A stretch of 64,000 nt of DNA from Paracoccaceae bacterium (GTDB lineage Bacteria > Pseudomonadota > Alphaproteobacteria > Rhodobacterales > Rhodobacteraceae), in assembly GCA_020425085.1 (NCBI GenBank), contig JAGQRW010000018.1:62001-126000 (forward strand), given 5' to 3'. Made by a program: the position numbers and the translations under genes. Below the pieces are notes generated by a model. The model did not search any database, was not told the origin of the DNA, and saw only the letters and a program-made list of their open reading frames with translations. Of this stretch, positions 52,591 through 61,179 are shown piece after piece; the first letter of the stretch is position 1, and each line of letters starts with the position of its first letter.

Positions 52591-52986
52591 CGTTCTCTCC
52601 CTGATTTTTTTGTTCCGGCCGCGATGGGCGGCGGAAATCCCGATCGGGCGCGTTTTCTCGGCCCGAGCCGGAATTGTGGGCGCAAAGCCTATGGGATGGC
52701 AACCCTTAATCCCCGGAAAAACCGCCGTTTCCGGCAGGTTTTTGCCGGTACCGGCGGTTTTTTCCCAATGTCGGCGTCGCGATTTCGCTGTCAGATTTGT
52801 GCGAAATTAAGCCTTTACATGCTCCCGAACTACGTTAGCCTAACAGGAAAAGGCGAAGGCGCCCGAAAAAAACCGGGCCATCAGGGAACATATCAATACA
52901 TGGCAACATGTGCTGGTGCGCCGATCAGATGTTCGGCGGTGCGGCCACATTGCCACCGGTTTCCGCGCCATGTCAGGGAGGGGTCT
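52591..52986. other. Divergent intergenic region of the ABC operon
   Basis: A 396-bp gap between the binding-protein gene (minus) and the permease gene (plus). It holds a strong two-tier inverted repeat (52717-52763) and a smaller GCCCG/CGGGC hairpin (52861-52878). No coding capacity is convincing and I could not place a good promoter. Confidence 0.6.
52717..52763. terminator. Bidirectional two-tier terminator-like hairpin
   Basis: Outer stem AAAAACCGCCG (52717-52727) with CGGCGGTTTTT (52752-52762), inner stem CCGGCA (52731-52736) with TGCCGG (52743-52748). T-runs occur on both strands. Confidence 0.7.
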
Positions 52987-53967
52987 TTGCACCCGATTGT
53001 CCGTACCGTCATCCAGCGCCTGCTTATGGGGTTGTTCACCCTGTTCGTGGTGTCACTGATCATCTTTTCGTCGATCGAACTGTTGCCCGGCGATTTCGGC
53101 GAGGCGGTTCTGGGGCAGGCGGCGACCGAGGAAACGGTGACGGCCTTCCGGCGCGAGCTTGGCCTGGATCAGCCTGCCTATACGCGCTATTTTCAATGGG
53201 TGGCGGGCGTGGTGCAGGGCGATTTCGGCACCTCGTTTTCCGGTCGCGCCGCGTCCGGGATCGACCGTTCCCGCGACGTGGTCGATCTGATCGCGCCCAG
53301 ACTGGAAAACACGCTGTTTCTGGCGGTGATGACGGCGCTGATCGCGGTGCCGCTGGCGCTGTTTCTTGGCATCACCACGGCGCTTTACCGCAACACCATC
53401 TATGACCGGGTGGTCAATGCCTTTACCCTGACCACCATCGCCACGCCCGAATTTTTTGTCGCCTATATCCTGATCCTGTTTTTCGCCTCGCTTTATCAGG
53501 TGTTTCCGTCACTGGCCAATATCGAGCAATCCATGTCGTTTGGCGAAAAGATTTACCGCTCGGCGCTGCCGTCGCTGACGCTGACGCTGGTGATCGTGGC
53601 GCATATGATGCGCATGACCCGCGCCGCCATCATCAACCTTCTGGCCAGCCCCTATATCGAGATGGCGCGCCTGAAGGGGGTGTCGTCGCGACGGGTGATC
53701 CTGAAACACGCGCTGCCCAACGCCTGGGCACCGATTGCCACTGTGATTGCCTTCAACCTCGCCTATCTGGTGGTCGGTGTGGTGGTGGTCGAGGTGGTGT
53801 TCGTCTATCCCGGCATCGGTCAGTTGATGGTGGATGCGGTCAGAACCCGCGACATTCCGGTGGTGCAGGCCTGCGCGCTGTTTTTTGCCGGCACCTATAT
53901 CATCCTCAACCTGGTGGCTGACATCATCGGCATCATCACCAACCCGAGATTGTTGCACCCGAGATGA
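52987..53967 (+). CDS. ABC transporter permease 1 (DppB-like)
   Basis: A 326-residue inner-membrane permease with six helices and the DppB/OppB layout: N-terminal LLMGLFTLFVVSLIIF, periplasmic domain with GDFGTSFSGR, and the EAA-type loop YIEMARLKGVSSRRVILKHALPNA. The frame is open to 52624 but no ATG fits; a TTG at 52987 sits 4-5 bases after AGGGAGGGG, which decides the start. Overlaps permease 2 by ATGA. Confidence 0.92.
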   Translation: MHPIVRTVIQRLLMGLFTLFVVSLIIFSSIELLPGDFGEAVLGQAATEETVTAFRRELGLDQPAYTRYFQWVAGVVQGDFGTSFSGRAASGIDRSRDVVDLIAPRLENTLFLAVMTALIAVPLALFLGITTALYRNTIYDRVVNAFTLTTIATPEFFVAYILILFFASLYQVFPSLANIEQSMSFGEKIYRSALPSLTLTLVIVAHMMRMTRAAIINLLASPYIEMARLKGVSSRRVILKHALPNAWAPIATVIAFNLAYLVVGVVVVEVVFVYPGIGQLMVDAVRTRDIPVVQACALFFAGTYIILNLVADIIGIITNPRLLHPR

Positions 53968-54881
53968 GCGAGACGGAAACATATTCCGCCACCGCCGAGG
54001 TGGCGCAGGTTCGTCAACGGACAAGCCGCGGCAAGCGGATCTGGATTGATCTGAAAAAGGCACCGATTTCTGCCTGGTTCGGTTTGATCGTCATCAGCAT
54101 TTACGGGCTGGTGGCAGTATTCGCGCCGCTTCTGGCGCCATATGATCAGGCCGATACCTCGTTCGGTGCCTATCTGCCCTGGGGCGATGGCCATCTGCTC
54201 GGCACTGACCAGATTGGCCGCGATTTCTTTTCCCGGCTGATTTACGGCGCAAGGAACACCATCGGCATTGCGCTGGCGACGACGCTGTTGTCGTTTCTGG
54301 TTGGCGGCAGTCTGGGTCTGATGGCGGCGATCAGCCGCAACTGGATTGATCAGGTGTTAAGCCGCCTTGTCGATGTGCTGATGGCGATTCCATCGCTGAT
54401 TTTCGCGCTGATGCTGTTGTCGATCTTTGGTTCCACCACCTGGGGGCTGATCGTGATCATCGCCATACTGGATTCAACCCGGGTGTTTCGCCTGACCCGC
54501 GCCGTGTCGCTGAATGTCGTGGTGATGGATTATGTCGAGGTGGCGCAGTTGCGCGGTGAAAAGCTTGGCTGGGTGATGCGCCGGGAAATCCTGCCGAACA
54601 TCCTGCCACCGCTGATCGCGGAATTCGGATTGCGCTTCAGCTTTGTATTCCTGACCATCGCCGCGCTTAGCTTTCTTGGCGTCGGCATCCAGCCGCCAAC
54701 CGCCGACTGGGGCTCGATGGTGCGCGAGAACGCCTCGCTGATCCAGTTCGCCAAATACGACATTCTCGGCGCGATCACGCCCCTGTTGCCCGCCGCCGCC
54801 ATCGCGCTGCTGACGGTAGCGGTGAATTTCGTGGTCGACTGGTTCCTGCACAAGACTTCGGGGTTGAAGGATGAACACTGA
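53964..54881 (+). CDS. ABC transporter permease 2 (DppC-like)
   Basis: A 305-residue permease of the DppC/OppC type, pairing with permease 1. N-terminal helix (about 34-57), conserved LLGTDQIGRDFFSRLIYGARNTIGIALA, six helices and the EAA loop DYVEVAQLRGEKLGWVMRREILPNI. The end overlaps the ATPase gene by 11 bp. Confidence 0.93.
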   Translation: MSETETYSATAEVAQVRQRTSRGKRIWIDLKKAPISAWFGLIVISIYGLVAVFAPLLAPYDQADTSFGAYLPWGDGHLLGTDQIGRDFFSRLIYGARNTIGIALATTLLSFLVGGSLGLMAAISRNWIDQVLSRLVDVLMAIPSLIFALMLLSIFGSTTWGLIVIIAILDSTRVFRLTRAVSLNVVVMDYVEVAQLRGEKLGWVMRREILPNILPPLIAEFGLRFSFVFLTIAALSFLGVGIQPPTADWGSMVRENASLIQFAKYDILGAITPLLPAAAIALLTVAVNFVVDWFLHKTSGLKDEH

Positions 54882-56499
54882 GGAACGCGGCGAAAAGGGC
54901 GATGTCCTTTTGGAAATGAAAAACATCGTGATTGACGGCTGGTCCGATGAACGCTGGCACCAGATCATCCGGGGCGTCGATCTCAGCCTCGGGCGGGGCG
55001 AGGTGCTGGGGCTTATCGGTGAATCGGGTGCCGGCAAATCCACCCTCGGGCTGGCGGCGATGGGGTTCGTGCGGCCGGGTTGCCGGCTGACCTCGGGCAG
55101 CATCATGTTTGACGGCATGGAACTCAGCACCGCGTCTGAGCCGGAAAAACGCCGGCTCTGGGGCACCCGCATCGCTTATGTGGCGCAATCGGCGGCGGCG
55201 GCGTTCAACCCGGCGCACCGGCTGATTGATCAGACCATCGAAAGCAGCGTGCGCCACGATCTGATGAACGAGGCCGAAGCGCGTGAAAACGCCATCAGCC
55301 TTTATGCGGCGATGCAACTGCCGGAACCGGAAACCATCGGTTTTCGCTATCCGCATCAGGTATCGGGCGGCCAGTTGCAGCGGGCGATGACGGCAATGGC
55401 CATGGCCTCGCGCCCGGATCTGATCATCTTTGATGAACCGACCACGGCGCTGGATGTGACCACCCAGGTCGAGGTTCTGGCGGCAATGCGCGACGCGATC
55501 GAGCAATTCAACACCGCCGCCATATACATCACCCACGACCTGGCGGTGGTGGCGCAAATGGCCGACACCATCAAGGTGCTGCGCTATGGCGAAGAGATGG
55601 AAGAGGCCGAGACGCGCAAGATGCTGACGCATCCGGAACACCCCTATACCAAATCGCTGTGGTCGGTACGCTCGATCCAGAAACCGGCGGAAACCAGCGA
55701 TGACTATATTCTTGAAATCAACGGCGTTGATGCCGCCTATGGCAAGGGGCTGAAGGTGTTGCATGATGTCAGCATCAAGGTGCCGCGCGGCCGGACGGTG
55801 GCAATCGTCGGCGAAAGCGGGTCGGGCAAATCGACCACGGCGCGGGTGATCACCGGATTGCTGCCTCCGGTCGCGGGCGAGGTTCTGTTCGATGGCCAGG
55901 CGTTGCCACCGGAATTGCGGCAGCGGTCGCGGGCGCAGTTGCAGCATATCCAGATGATCTATCAGATGGCCGATACGGCGATGAACCCGAAACAGACGGT
56001 GGCCGAGATCATCGGGCGGCCTCTGGAATTCTACCTGAACCTGCGCGGCAAGGCACGCGAGGCGCGGATTATCCAACTGCTCGACCTGATCGAGCTGGAC
56101 GAAAGTTTCTATGACCGGCTGCCGACGGAATTGTCGGGCGGTCAGAAACAGAGGATCTGCATCGCGCGCGCGGTGGCGGCGGAACCTGAGCTGATCATCT
56201 GCGACGAGGTAACCTCGGCGCTGGACCAGATCGTGCAGGAGGGGATATTGAAACTGCTGCTGAAGTTGCAGCGCGATTTCGGCATGACTTTTGTTTTCAT
56301 CACCCACGACATCGCCACGGTCAAGGCAATCTCGGATGAAATCGTGGTGATGTATCAGGGCAGGGTGGTGGAACAGGGGCTGAAGGATGCAATCCTGTCG
56401 CCGCCCTTTCCCGAATATACCAAACTGCTGTTGTCAAGCGTACCCGAGATGGACCCGGATTGGTTAAGCAATCTGCTGGCGGAACGGGCCGGCGCCTGA
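54871..56499 (+). CDS. ABC transporter double ATPase (DppDF-like)
   Basis: A 542-residue protein with two ABC cassettes in tandem (residues about 8-265 and 280-535). Cassette 1: Walker A GESGAGKST, signature VSGGQLQRAM, Walker B LIIFDEP. Cassette 2: GESGSGKST, LSGGQKQRICIA, Walker B ELIICDEV and its H-loop THD. In the second Walker B the usual DEP is DEV. It powers the transporter encoded by the two preceding genes. Start at ATG 54871 overlapping permease 2. Confidence 0.94.
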   Translation: MNTEERGEKGDVLLEMKNIVIDGWSDERWHQIIRGVDLSLGRGEVLGLIGESGAGKSTLGLAAMGFVRPGCRLTSGSIMFDGMELSTASEPEKRRLWGTRIAYVAQSAAAAFNPAHRLIDQTIESSVRHDLMNEAEARENAISLYAAMQLPEPETIGFRYPHQVSGGQLQRAMTAMAMASRPDLIIFDEPTTALDVTTQVEVLAAMRDAIEQFNTAAIYITHDLAVVAQMADTIKVLRYGEEMEEAETRKMLTHPEHPYTKSLWSVRSIQKPAETSDDYILEINGVDAAYGKGLKVLHDVSIKVPRGRTVAIVGESGSGKSTTARVITGLLPPVAGEVLFDGQALPPELRQRSRAQLQHIQMIYQMADTAMNPKQTVAEIIGRPLEFYLNLRGKAREARIIQLLDLIELDESFYDRLPTELSGGQKQRICIARAVAAEPELIICDEVTSALDQIVQEGILKLLLKLQRDFGMTFVFITHDIATVKAISDEIVVMYQGRVVEQGLKDAILSPPFPEYTKLLLSSVPEMDPDWLSNLLAERAGA

Positions 56500-57309
56500 T
56501 CAGTGCTTGAACCAGACGATCTGGGTACCACTGGCCAGCAACCGGCCGTGAAGGCCAAAAAGGCTGATCTGCTGATCCTGGAAATTGTCGTGAATGCGGG
56601 TGGCATCGGCGACACCGAGCAGCGGGGTCGCGCCCTGTTCGGCGATCTCGTCGGCGCTGGCCATGAAATGCGTGGTCATCGACACCGTGCCCATGGGAAC
56701 AAGTTGTGGGCGAACGCAGAAGATCCGCAGGATGAAGCTGTCCGACATTGCCAGCAGCGACAAATGGTCAAGCGGTCGCGCCGGCTTGTCGGCGACCAGT
56801 TGCACGGTTCTGGTGGAGGAATGGGCGGTGCCGCTGGCAAATCCCGGCGCCCCCTCAAGATAGCTGAGGTCATAGGCAGAGAGCCATTTCAGCGGCGCGT
56901 TGGCCTCAAGCGGTTGGGCATTGCCCGTTGGCGGCAGCGTCGGGGCGATGGCCGACTGATGTGAAAAGGTTTCCTGTCGCACCGCCATCATGATCAGCGC
57001 GCTGGTGCAAAGGCGCCCGTCCTGCGTGAGTTCCACCGCCCAGTGCTGGATATACTTGCCGTCGCGCTTCAGGCTGGTCTGGATGGCGAATGCGCCGTTG
57101 GCAATGGCGGCGCATAGGTTGACGGTGATCGAAACCGGATCGCCCCGGTGGCGGGGATCAAGCCGCACCGCATTGAGCAGGCAGGCCGAGGTGACACCGC
57201 CGAACGGCCCGGCCATGTTGTCGTAATCGGGTGAGGTCTTGCCAAGAAATCGCCCGGGTGCCAGGGTTTCAAGATCGGTGGCGATGTCGAATTTGTGTTT
57301 GACCGGCAT
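56500..57309 (-). CDS. Acyl-CoA thioesterase-like double hotdog protein
   Basis: A 269-residue protein with the TesB-type double hotdog pattern: GPFGGVTSACLLNAV, NLCAAIANGAFAI, a linker, then LSLLAMSDSFILRIF and VSMTTHFMA. Expected to hydrolyse acyl-CoA or a related thioester; no catalytic triad could be confirmed. It lies at the end of the hpa minus-strand operon after a gap of 80 bp and may act on CoA products of the pathway, or be separate. The stop abuts the ABC operon. Confidence 0.7.
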   Translation of the reverse strand: MPVKHKFDIATDLETLAPGRFLGKTSPDYDNMAGPFGGVTSACLLNAVRLDPRHRGDPVSITVNLCAAIANGAFAIQTSLKRDGKYIQHWAVELTQDGRLCTSALIMMAVRQETFSHQSAIAPTLPPTGNAQPLEANAPLKWLSAYDLSYLEGAPGFASGTAHSSTRTVQLVADKPARPLDHLSLLAMSDSFILRIFCVRPQLVPMGTVSMTTHFMASADEIAEQGATPLLGVADATRIHDNFQDQQISLFGLHGRLLASGTQIVWFKH

Positions 57310-57354
57310 GTTGAACCCTTGATTTCAGCAAATTGCTGCAGCGGCGGAATGTGT

Positions 57355-57374
57355 GTATTTGGGCAATAAAGAAG
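57355..57374. repeat. Short dispersed motif, copy 2
   Basis: GTATTTGGGCAATAAAGAAG matches 21059-21079 over 20 bases with one missing G. It lies upstream of the thioesterase-like gene. A near-palindrome CAGCAAATTGCTG (57327-57339) is adjacent. Confidence 0.5.
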
Positions 57375-57389
57375 CCGGATCAAGCAAAC

Positions 57390-58193
57390 CTAATAGACCG
57401 CAGTGCCGGGTTTGGTGGTGCTGGTCTTGCCCTTGTAGCGGGCCGCGAGGGCGCTGGTGCCGTTGACCAGAACCGAAACGTCCGAACCAACGGCAACGAA
57501 CAGCGCGCCAAGTTCGATATAGCGTCGCGCCAATGTCTCGTCACCGATCAGGATGCCGGGGGCCTTGCCTGCGGCAAGGATGCGTTTGATGGCGGACTCA
57601 ATGGCGCTCTGCACCTCGGGATGGCCGGGATTGCCGTGATGGCCAAGGCTGGTGGCCAGATCTGCGGGGCCGATGAATACGCCGTCAACGCCGTCAGTGG
57701 CGGCGATGGCGTCGAGATTGTCAAGCGCCTGCCGGGTTTCCACCTGCACCAGAAGGCAGGCGGCATCGTTGGCCCCCTTTAAGTAATCGGGATTGCGCCC
57801 GTAGCCCGACACCCGCGCCACCCCGGCACCATTGCCGCGAATGCCCTCGGGCGGATAGCGCATGGCCCTGGCCATCAGTTCGGCATCGGCGGCGGTGTTG
57901 ACGATCGGCACCAGCACGGTCTGGGCCCCGGCATCCATCACCTGTTTCACCTGAACCACATCGACCGAGGCGATGCGCACCACCGCCTGGCTGGGCGAGG
58001 GATCAATCACCTGCAACTGGTCGCGGATCGAGATCAGGTGGTTGACGCCGTGTTCGCCATCCAGCAGCAGCCAGTCAAACCCCGCATGGGCCGAGATTTC
58101 GGCGGTGATGGTGGTGGCGAGGCTTTGCCAGAAACCGATTTGCAGGCGGCCCTCGGCCAGTGCCTGTTTGAAGGGGTTGGTTGGAATGGTCAT
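57390..58193 (-). CDS. hpaI: 4-hydroxy-2-oxoheptanedioate aldolase
   Basis: A 267-residue class II (divalent-metal) aldolase of the HpcH/HpaI family. It cleaves 4-hydroxy-2-oxoheptanedioate to pyruvate and succinic semialdehyde, the last step of homoprotocatechuate breakdown. Motifs: GFWQSLATTITAEI, DWLLLDGEHGVN (metal Glu), VRIASVDVVQVKQVMDAGAQTV, VQVETRQAL and FIGPADLATSLG (metal and substrate). Overlaps hpaH by 4 bp. Part of the minus hpaG-R-rid-H-I operon. Confidence 0.95.
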   Translation of the reverse strand: MTIPTNPFKQALAEGRLQIGFWQSLATTITAEISAHAGFDWLLLDGEHGVNHLISIRDQLQVIDPSPSQAVVRIASVDVVQVKQVMDAGAQTVLVPIVNTAADAELMARAMRYPPEGIRGNGAGVARVSGYGRNPDYLKGANDAACLLVQVETRQALDNLDAIAATDGVDGVFIGPADLATSLGHHGNPGHPEVQSAIESAIKRILAAGKAPGILIGDETLARRYIELGALFVAVGSDVSVLVNGTSALAARYKGKTSTTKPGTAVY

Positions 58194-59002
58194 GGGGATT
58201 CCTGTTCGAAGGTGCAGCTAAGGGTGCCGAACGGGCCGAAATCGGCGGTGAAATGACTGCCAGGGCGGGCCTCGATGGCGCGGATGAAGCTGCCGGAAAG
58301 CACGACTTCGCCCTTGCGAATATAGTCGCCGTGTTCCGCCAGCCGGTTGGCAAGCCATGCCATCGACAGCAGCGGATCGCCAAGCACCCCGGCACCGAGG
58401 CCGGTTTCCTCGACCATGCCATTGAGGCTAACGATGGCGCCGGTCCATTTGAGATCGACGGTTTCAGGCTGGTGGCGTTCCGCGCCAAGCACGATACCGG
58501 CATTGGCGGCGTTGTCGCTGATGGTATCTAGGATGGTGCGGGGCTGGCCGGTGACCGGATCCTTGCGGAAGAACCGCGTATCGAGAATTTCAAACGCCGG
58601 GGCAATGGATTGGGTGGCGGCCAGAACCTGATCCGGGCCAGTATCGCCGCCCTTGAGATCCTTGCCCATGATGAAGGCGATTTCCACCTCGATTCTTGGT
58701 TCGATGAATCGCCCGGCCGGAATGGTGTCGCCGTCATCAAAGAACATGTCGTCAAACAGGATGCCGCTGTCGGGGATTTCGATGCCAAGCTGGCTTTGCA
58801 TGGCGCGTGAGGTCAGGCCGATCTTGCGCCCCCGGATGCGCCGGCCAGCAGCCAGCTTGAGGTTGATCCAATGGCGTTGAATGGCATAAGCGTCCGCCAT
58901 GGTCATCGAGGGGAAATCCTGACTGACCGGGCCGATCTGGTGCCCGACCCGTTCGGCGTGATCAAGGCGTCTGGCGATTTCCTCGTGGTCCAGCGGCTTC
59001 AT
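58190..59002 (-). CDS. hpaH: 2-oxo-hept-4-ene-1,7-dioate hydratase
   Basis: A 270-residue hydratase in the HpaH/MhpD family, adding water to 2-oxohept-4-ene-1,7-dioate before the HpaI aldol cleavage. Motifs include GPVSQDFPSMTMADAYAIQRHWINLKLAAG (signature), RKIGLTSRAMQSQLG, PRIEVEIAFIMGKDLKG (metal site) and GAGVLGDPLLSMAWLANRLAEHG. Length normal. ATGA overlap with hpaI and a 13-bp gap to the Rid gene. Confidence 0.95.
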   Translation of the reverse strand: MKPLDHEEIARRLDHAERVGHQIGPVSQDFPSMTMADAYAIQRHWINLKLAAGRRIRGRKIGLTSRAMQSQLGIEIPDSGILFDDMFFDDGDTIPAGRFIEPRIEVEIAFIMGKDLKGGDTGPDQVLAATQSIAPAFEILDTRFFRKDPVTGQPRTILDTISDNAANAGIVLGAERHQPETVDLKWTGAIVSLNGMVEETGLGAGVLGDPLLSMAWLANRLAEHGDYIRKGEVVLSGSFIRAIEARPGSHFTADFGPFGTLSCTFEQESP

Positions 59003-59015
59003 GTTGGGCCTCCGT

Positions 59016-59357
59016 TCAGATGGCGGCAGTGACCATCACTTCGACCTTGTATTCCGGGGTCGCCAGTGCTGCCTCGGTGCAGGCACGGGCGGGCGGGTTG
59101 GCGGGGTCAACCCAGGCATCCCAGACCGCGTTCATCTCGGCGAAATCGGCCATGTCGGTGATCCAGACCGTGGCCGACAGGATGTTGGATTTGCTGGTTC
59201 CAACCTCGGCCAGCCATTTGTCGACATTGGCCAGAACTTCGCGGGTTTGTGCCGTGACACTATCGCCTTTGCCGACCTGACCGGCCAGGTATACGACGCC
59301 ACCGTGCACCACGGCCTGACTCATCCTTGCGGATTTTCCCATTCGGTTGATTGACAT
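59016..59357 (-). CDS. RidA-like deaminase or chaperone
   Basis: A 113-residue Rid/YjgF-family protein. Family pattern: GGVVYLAGQVGKGDSVTAQTREVLANVDKWL and the NPPARACTEAAL end with the Arg that binds substrate carboxylate. Rid proteins hydrolyse reactive enamines or imines; some family members sit in aromatic pathways with special roles. It lies between hpaR and hpaH in the operon, suggesting a job in handling an intermediate. Confidence 0.85.
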   Translation of the reverse strand: MSINRMGKSARMSQAVVHGGVVYLAGQVGKGDSVTAQTREVLANVDKWLAEVGTSKSNILSATVWITDMADFAEMNAVWDAWVDPANPPARACTEAALATPEYKVEVMVTAAI

Positions 59358-59420
59358 GTTTTGTTCCTTTTGTTGGATTTCGACAAACCCTAGGCGGCGC
59401 GCCGGGCAGGTGCAAGGCGG

Positions 59421-59861
59421 TTATTGCGGAGTTTGCAGCCGGGCGAGGCGGCGCAGTGCCTGCATCAGTTGATGCGTGTCCTCGGCCCCGAAATCCTGCT
59501 CCAGCCCGGCATAGATCGCAATGCTGGCCGGGGTGATTTCGGCGATCACGTGTTGGCCGTTGTCGGTCAGTCTGGCAATCTGGCGGCGGCCATCACCGGG
59601 GTGGCGGCTGCGGCTGATCAACTGGCGTTCTTCAAGTGCCGCCAGAATGCGCGTCAGGCTTGGCATCAGGATCACCGCCTCACGCGCGAGGTTTGTCGGC
59701 TCGGACGCGCCCTGTTCGTTCAGCACACGCAAAACCCGCCATTGCTGTTCGCTCAACCCGTGTTGTTTCAGCATCGGACGGAACCGCTGCATCACGGTTT
59801 CGCGGGCTTTCAGCAGCATGATCGCCAGCGATCGTTCAACCGTGTCGATGCGACTGCTCAT
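59421..59861 (-). CDS. hpaR: Homoprotocatechuate operon regulator HpaR (MarR family)
   Basis: A 146-residue MarR-family repressor with the winged HTH (residues 35-105, LSEQQWRVLRVLNEQGASEPTNLA, IARLTDNG) and dimer helices at each end. The HpaR subgroup controls homoprotocatechuate genes and lets go of DNA on binding pathway intermediates. The ATG at 59861 overlaps the hpaG stop (ATGA). A likely operator lies at 60747-60760. Confidence 0.93.
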   Translation of the reverse strand: MSSRIDTVERSLAIMLLKARETVMQRFRPMLKQHGLSEQQWRVLRVLNEQGASEPTNLAREAVILMPSLTRILAALEERQLISRSRHPGDGRRQIARLTDNGQHVIAEITPASIAIYAGLEQDFGAEDTHQLMQALRRLARLQTPQ

Positions 59862-60694
59862 GGTTCCAGCCGGACGGAATTGCGAAGCGTGCCAAGGCCG
59901 TGGGCCGAAACCTCGACCACATCGCCGGGTTTCAGCCATTTAGGCGGATCAAACCTTGCCCCCGCACCAGTGGGGGTGCCGGTGGCGATCAGATCGCCGC
60001 ATTCCAGCGTGCCGAAGGTCGAGACATAATCGATGATCCGCGCGAACGGAAACGCCATCGAGGCGGTGGTGTCGGATTGGCGCAATTCGCCGTTGACGCG
60101 GGTTTCGATCTGCATGTCATTGACGTCGATGCCGGTAAGGTCGGTTTCGATCCACGGGCCAATACTGCCGGATTTGTCCCAGTTCTTGCCGGGGGTTACG
60201 TTGAATTTGCCGTGGCGAACCCAGTCGCGGATGGTTCCCTCATTCATCAGGGTCAACCCGGCGACGTGATCCATGGCGCTGGCCTGACCGATGCGCCGAC
60301 CGGGTTTGCCGATCACCAGAACAATCTCGCCCTCATAATCAAGCTGATCGGATTCCGGCGGGATTTCCAGCGCCTGATCATGTGCCACAAAGGAACAGGG
60401 ATTGCGCACGAACACGCTGGGATAGGCGGGTGCCGCCGTGCCGTCTTTGTATTCCTCGTTTCGATTCATATAGTTGACGCCGATACAGTAGATACGGGTC
60501 GAATCTGGTACTGGCAATTCCAGCGTAATTTCATCGAATTGGTGGTCCGGTGTGCCGGTCATGGCGGCCTTGGCGGCGCCAGGGTTGCCAAGGGCCGCGC
60601 GCATATTGGCATAGCCAAGGCGTTTTGTCAGGTCATAGACCGAGTTGCCATCACTGGCACCGACATGGGTTCGGTTGAAGGTAATCAGTTTCAT
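59858..60694 (-). CDS. hpaG: Fumarylacetoacetate-hydrolase family HpaG
   Basis: A 278-residue FAH-family enzyme. In the hpa pathway it acts as 5-oxopent-3-ene-1,2,5-tricarboxylate decarboxylase and isomerase, after HpaF. Core motifs: RIYCIGVNYMNRNEEY, PQSDQLDYEGEIVLVIGKPGR-like (here PESDQLDYEGEIVLVIGK with metal Glu), NEGTIRDWVRHG, ATGTPTGAGARFDPPKWL. The bifunctional two-copy HpaG of E. coli is a tandem fusion; here only one copy is present. ATG 60694 preceded by AAAGAGA. Confidence 0.88.
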   Translation of the reverse strand: MKLITFNRTHVGASDGNSVYDLTKRLGYANMRAALGNPGAAKAAMTGTPDHQFDEITLELPVPDSTRIYCIGVNYMNRNEEYKDGTAAPAYPSVFVRNPCSFVAHDQALEIPPESDQLDYEGEIVLVIGKPGRRIGQASAMDHVAGLTLMNEGTIRDWVRHGKFNVTPGKNWDKSGSIGPWIETDLTGIDVNDMQIETRVNGELRQSDTTASMAFPFARIIDYVSTFGTLECGDLIATGTPTGAGARFDPPKWLKPGDVVEVSAHGLGTLRNSVRLEP

Positions 60695-60746
60695 TTGTCT
60701 CTTTCGGCGGTTTTCGCTTGACGATAGTGAACCTATTAAGTATTTA

Positions 60747-60760
60747 TTTAACCTGTTAAA
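60747..60760. promoter_or_regulatory. Probable HpaR operator in the hpaG/hpaF divergent promoter
   Basis: TTTAAC-CT-GTTAAA is a perfect palindrome midway between the divergent starts (60694 and 60778). A second similar string, AACCTATTAAG (60730-60740), lies upstream. The layout fits a MarR-type repressor controlling both directions. Confidence 0.6.
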
Positions 60761-60777
60761 CAAATAAGGTCAATCCC

Positions 60778-61179
60778 GTGGCGCATCTCAGCATCGAATA
60801 TTCCGCCAATCTGGGCAATACCCTTGATATGTCTGCATTCTGCGAGGTGGCGCGCCGGGCCATGGCCGAAACCGGTATTTTTCCGCTGGCGGGTATCCGG
60901 GTCAGGGCGATCGCATGTGATCACACTGCCATTGGTGATGGCAGCGACGGCCTGGCCTTTGCTGCGATGATCATGCGCATGGGCAAAGGTCGTTCGGAGG
61001 CGGCGCGTCTGGCGGCGCTGGAGGCGGTCTATGCCGCGGTTGAAAACTGGTGCAAGGGCCGGGTCAACCTGCCTTTCGCGCTGTCGCTGGAAATACTGGA
61101 AATCAACGCGCCATTTGCCGAAAAACGGCTGAACACCATCCGCCCTGCCTTGCAGGCCAAAGGAATTGAAAATGTCTGA
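60778..61179 (+). CDS. hpaF: 5-carboxymethyl-2-hydroxymuconate isomerase with Ala at position 1
   Basis: A 133-residue HpaF/CHMI of the tautomerase superfamily, isomerising 5-carboxymethyl-2-hydroxymuconate. The fold motifs match the family (HLSIEYSANL, AETGIFPLAGIRVRA, LSLEILEI). Family members open MPH and use the exposed N-terminal Pro as acid/base; here the GTG start is followed by GCG, so the first mature residue is Ala. AAGG sits 8 bases before the GTG. Overlaps hpaE by 8 bp. Confidence 0.85.
   Translation: MAHLSIEYSANLGNTLDMSAFCEVARRAMAETGIFPLAGIRVRAIACDHTAIGDGSDGLAFAAMIMRMGKGRSEAARLAALEAVYAAVENWCKGRVNLPFALSLEILEINAPFAEKRLNTIRPALQAKGIENV

Noticed and set aside
54775-56307. A 510-residue frame antisense to the double ATPase
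   Set aside because: Walker and signature motifs are on the + strand; the minus frame is Arg/His-rich and lacks any domain.
60730-60760. CtrA box in the hpa divergent region
   Set aside because: The two TTAA strings there are 8 or 4 bases apart, not 7; the palindrome fits a MarR operator better.
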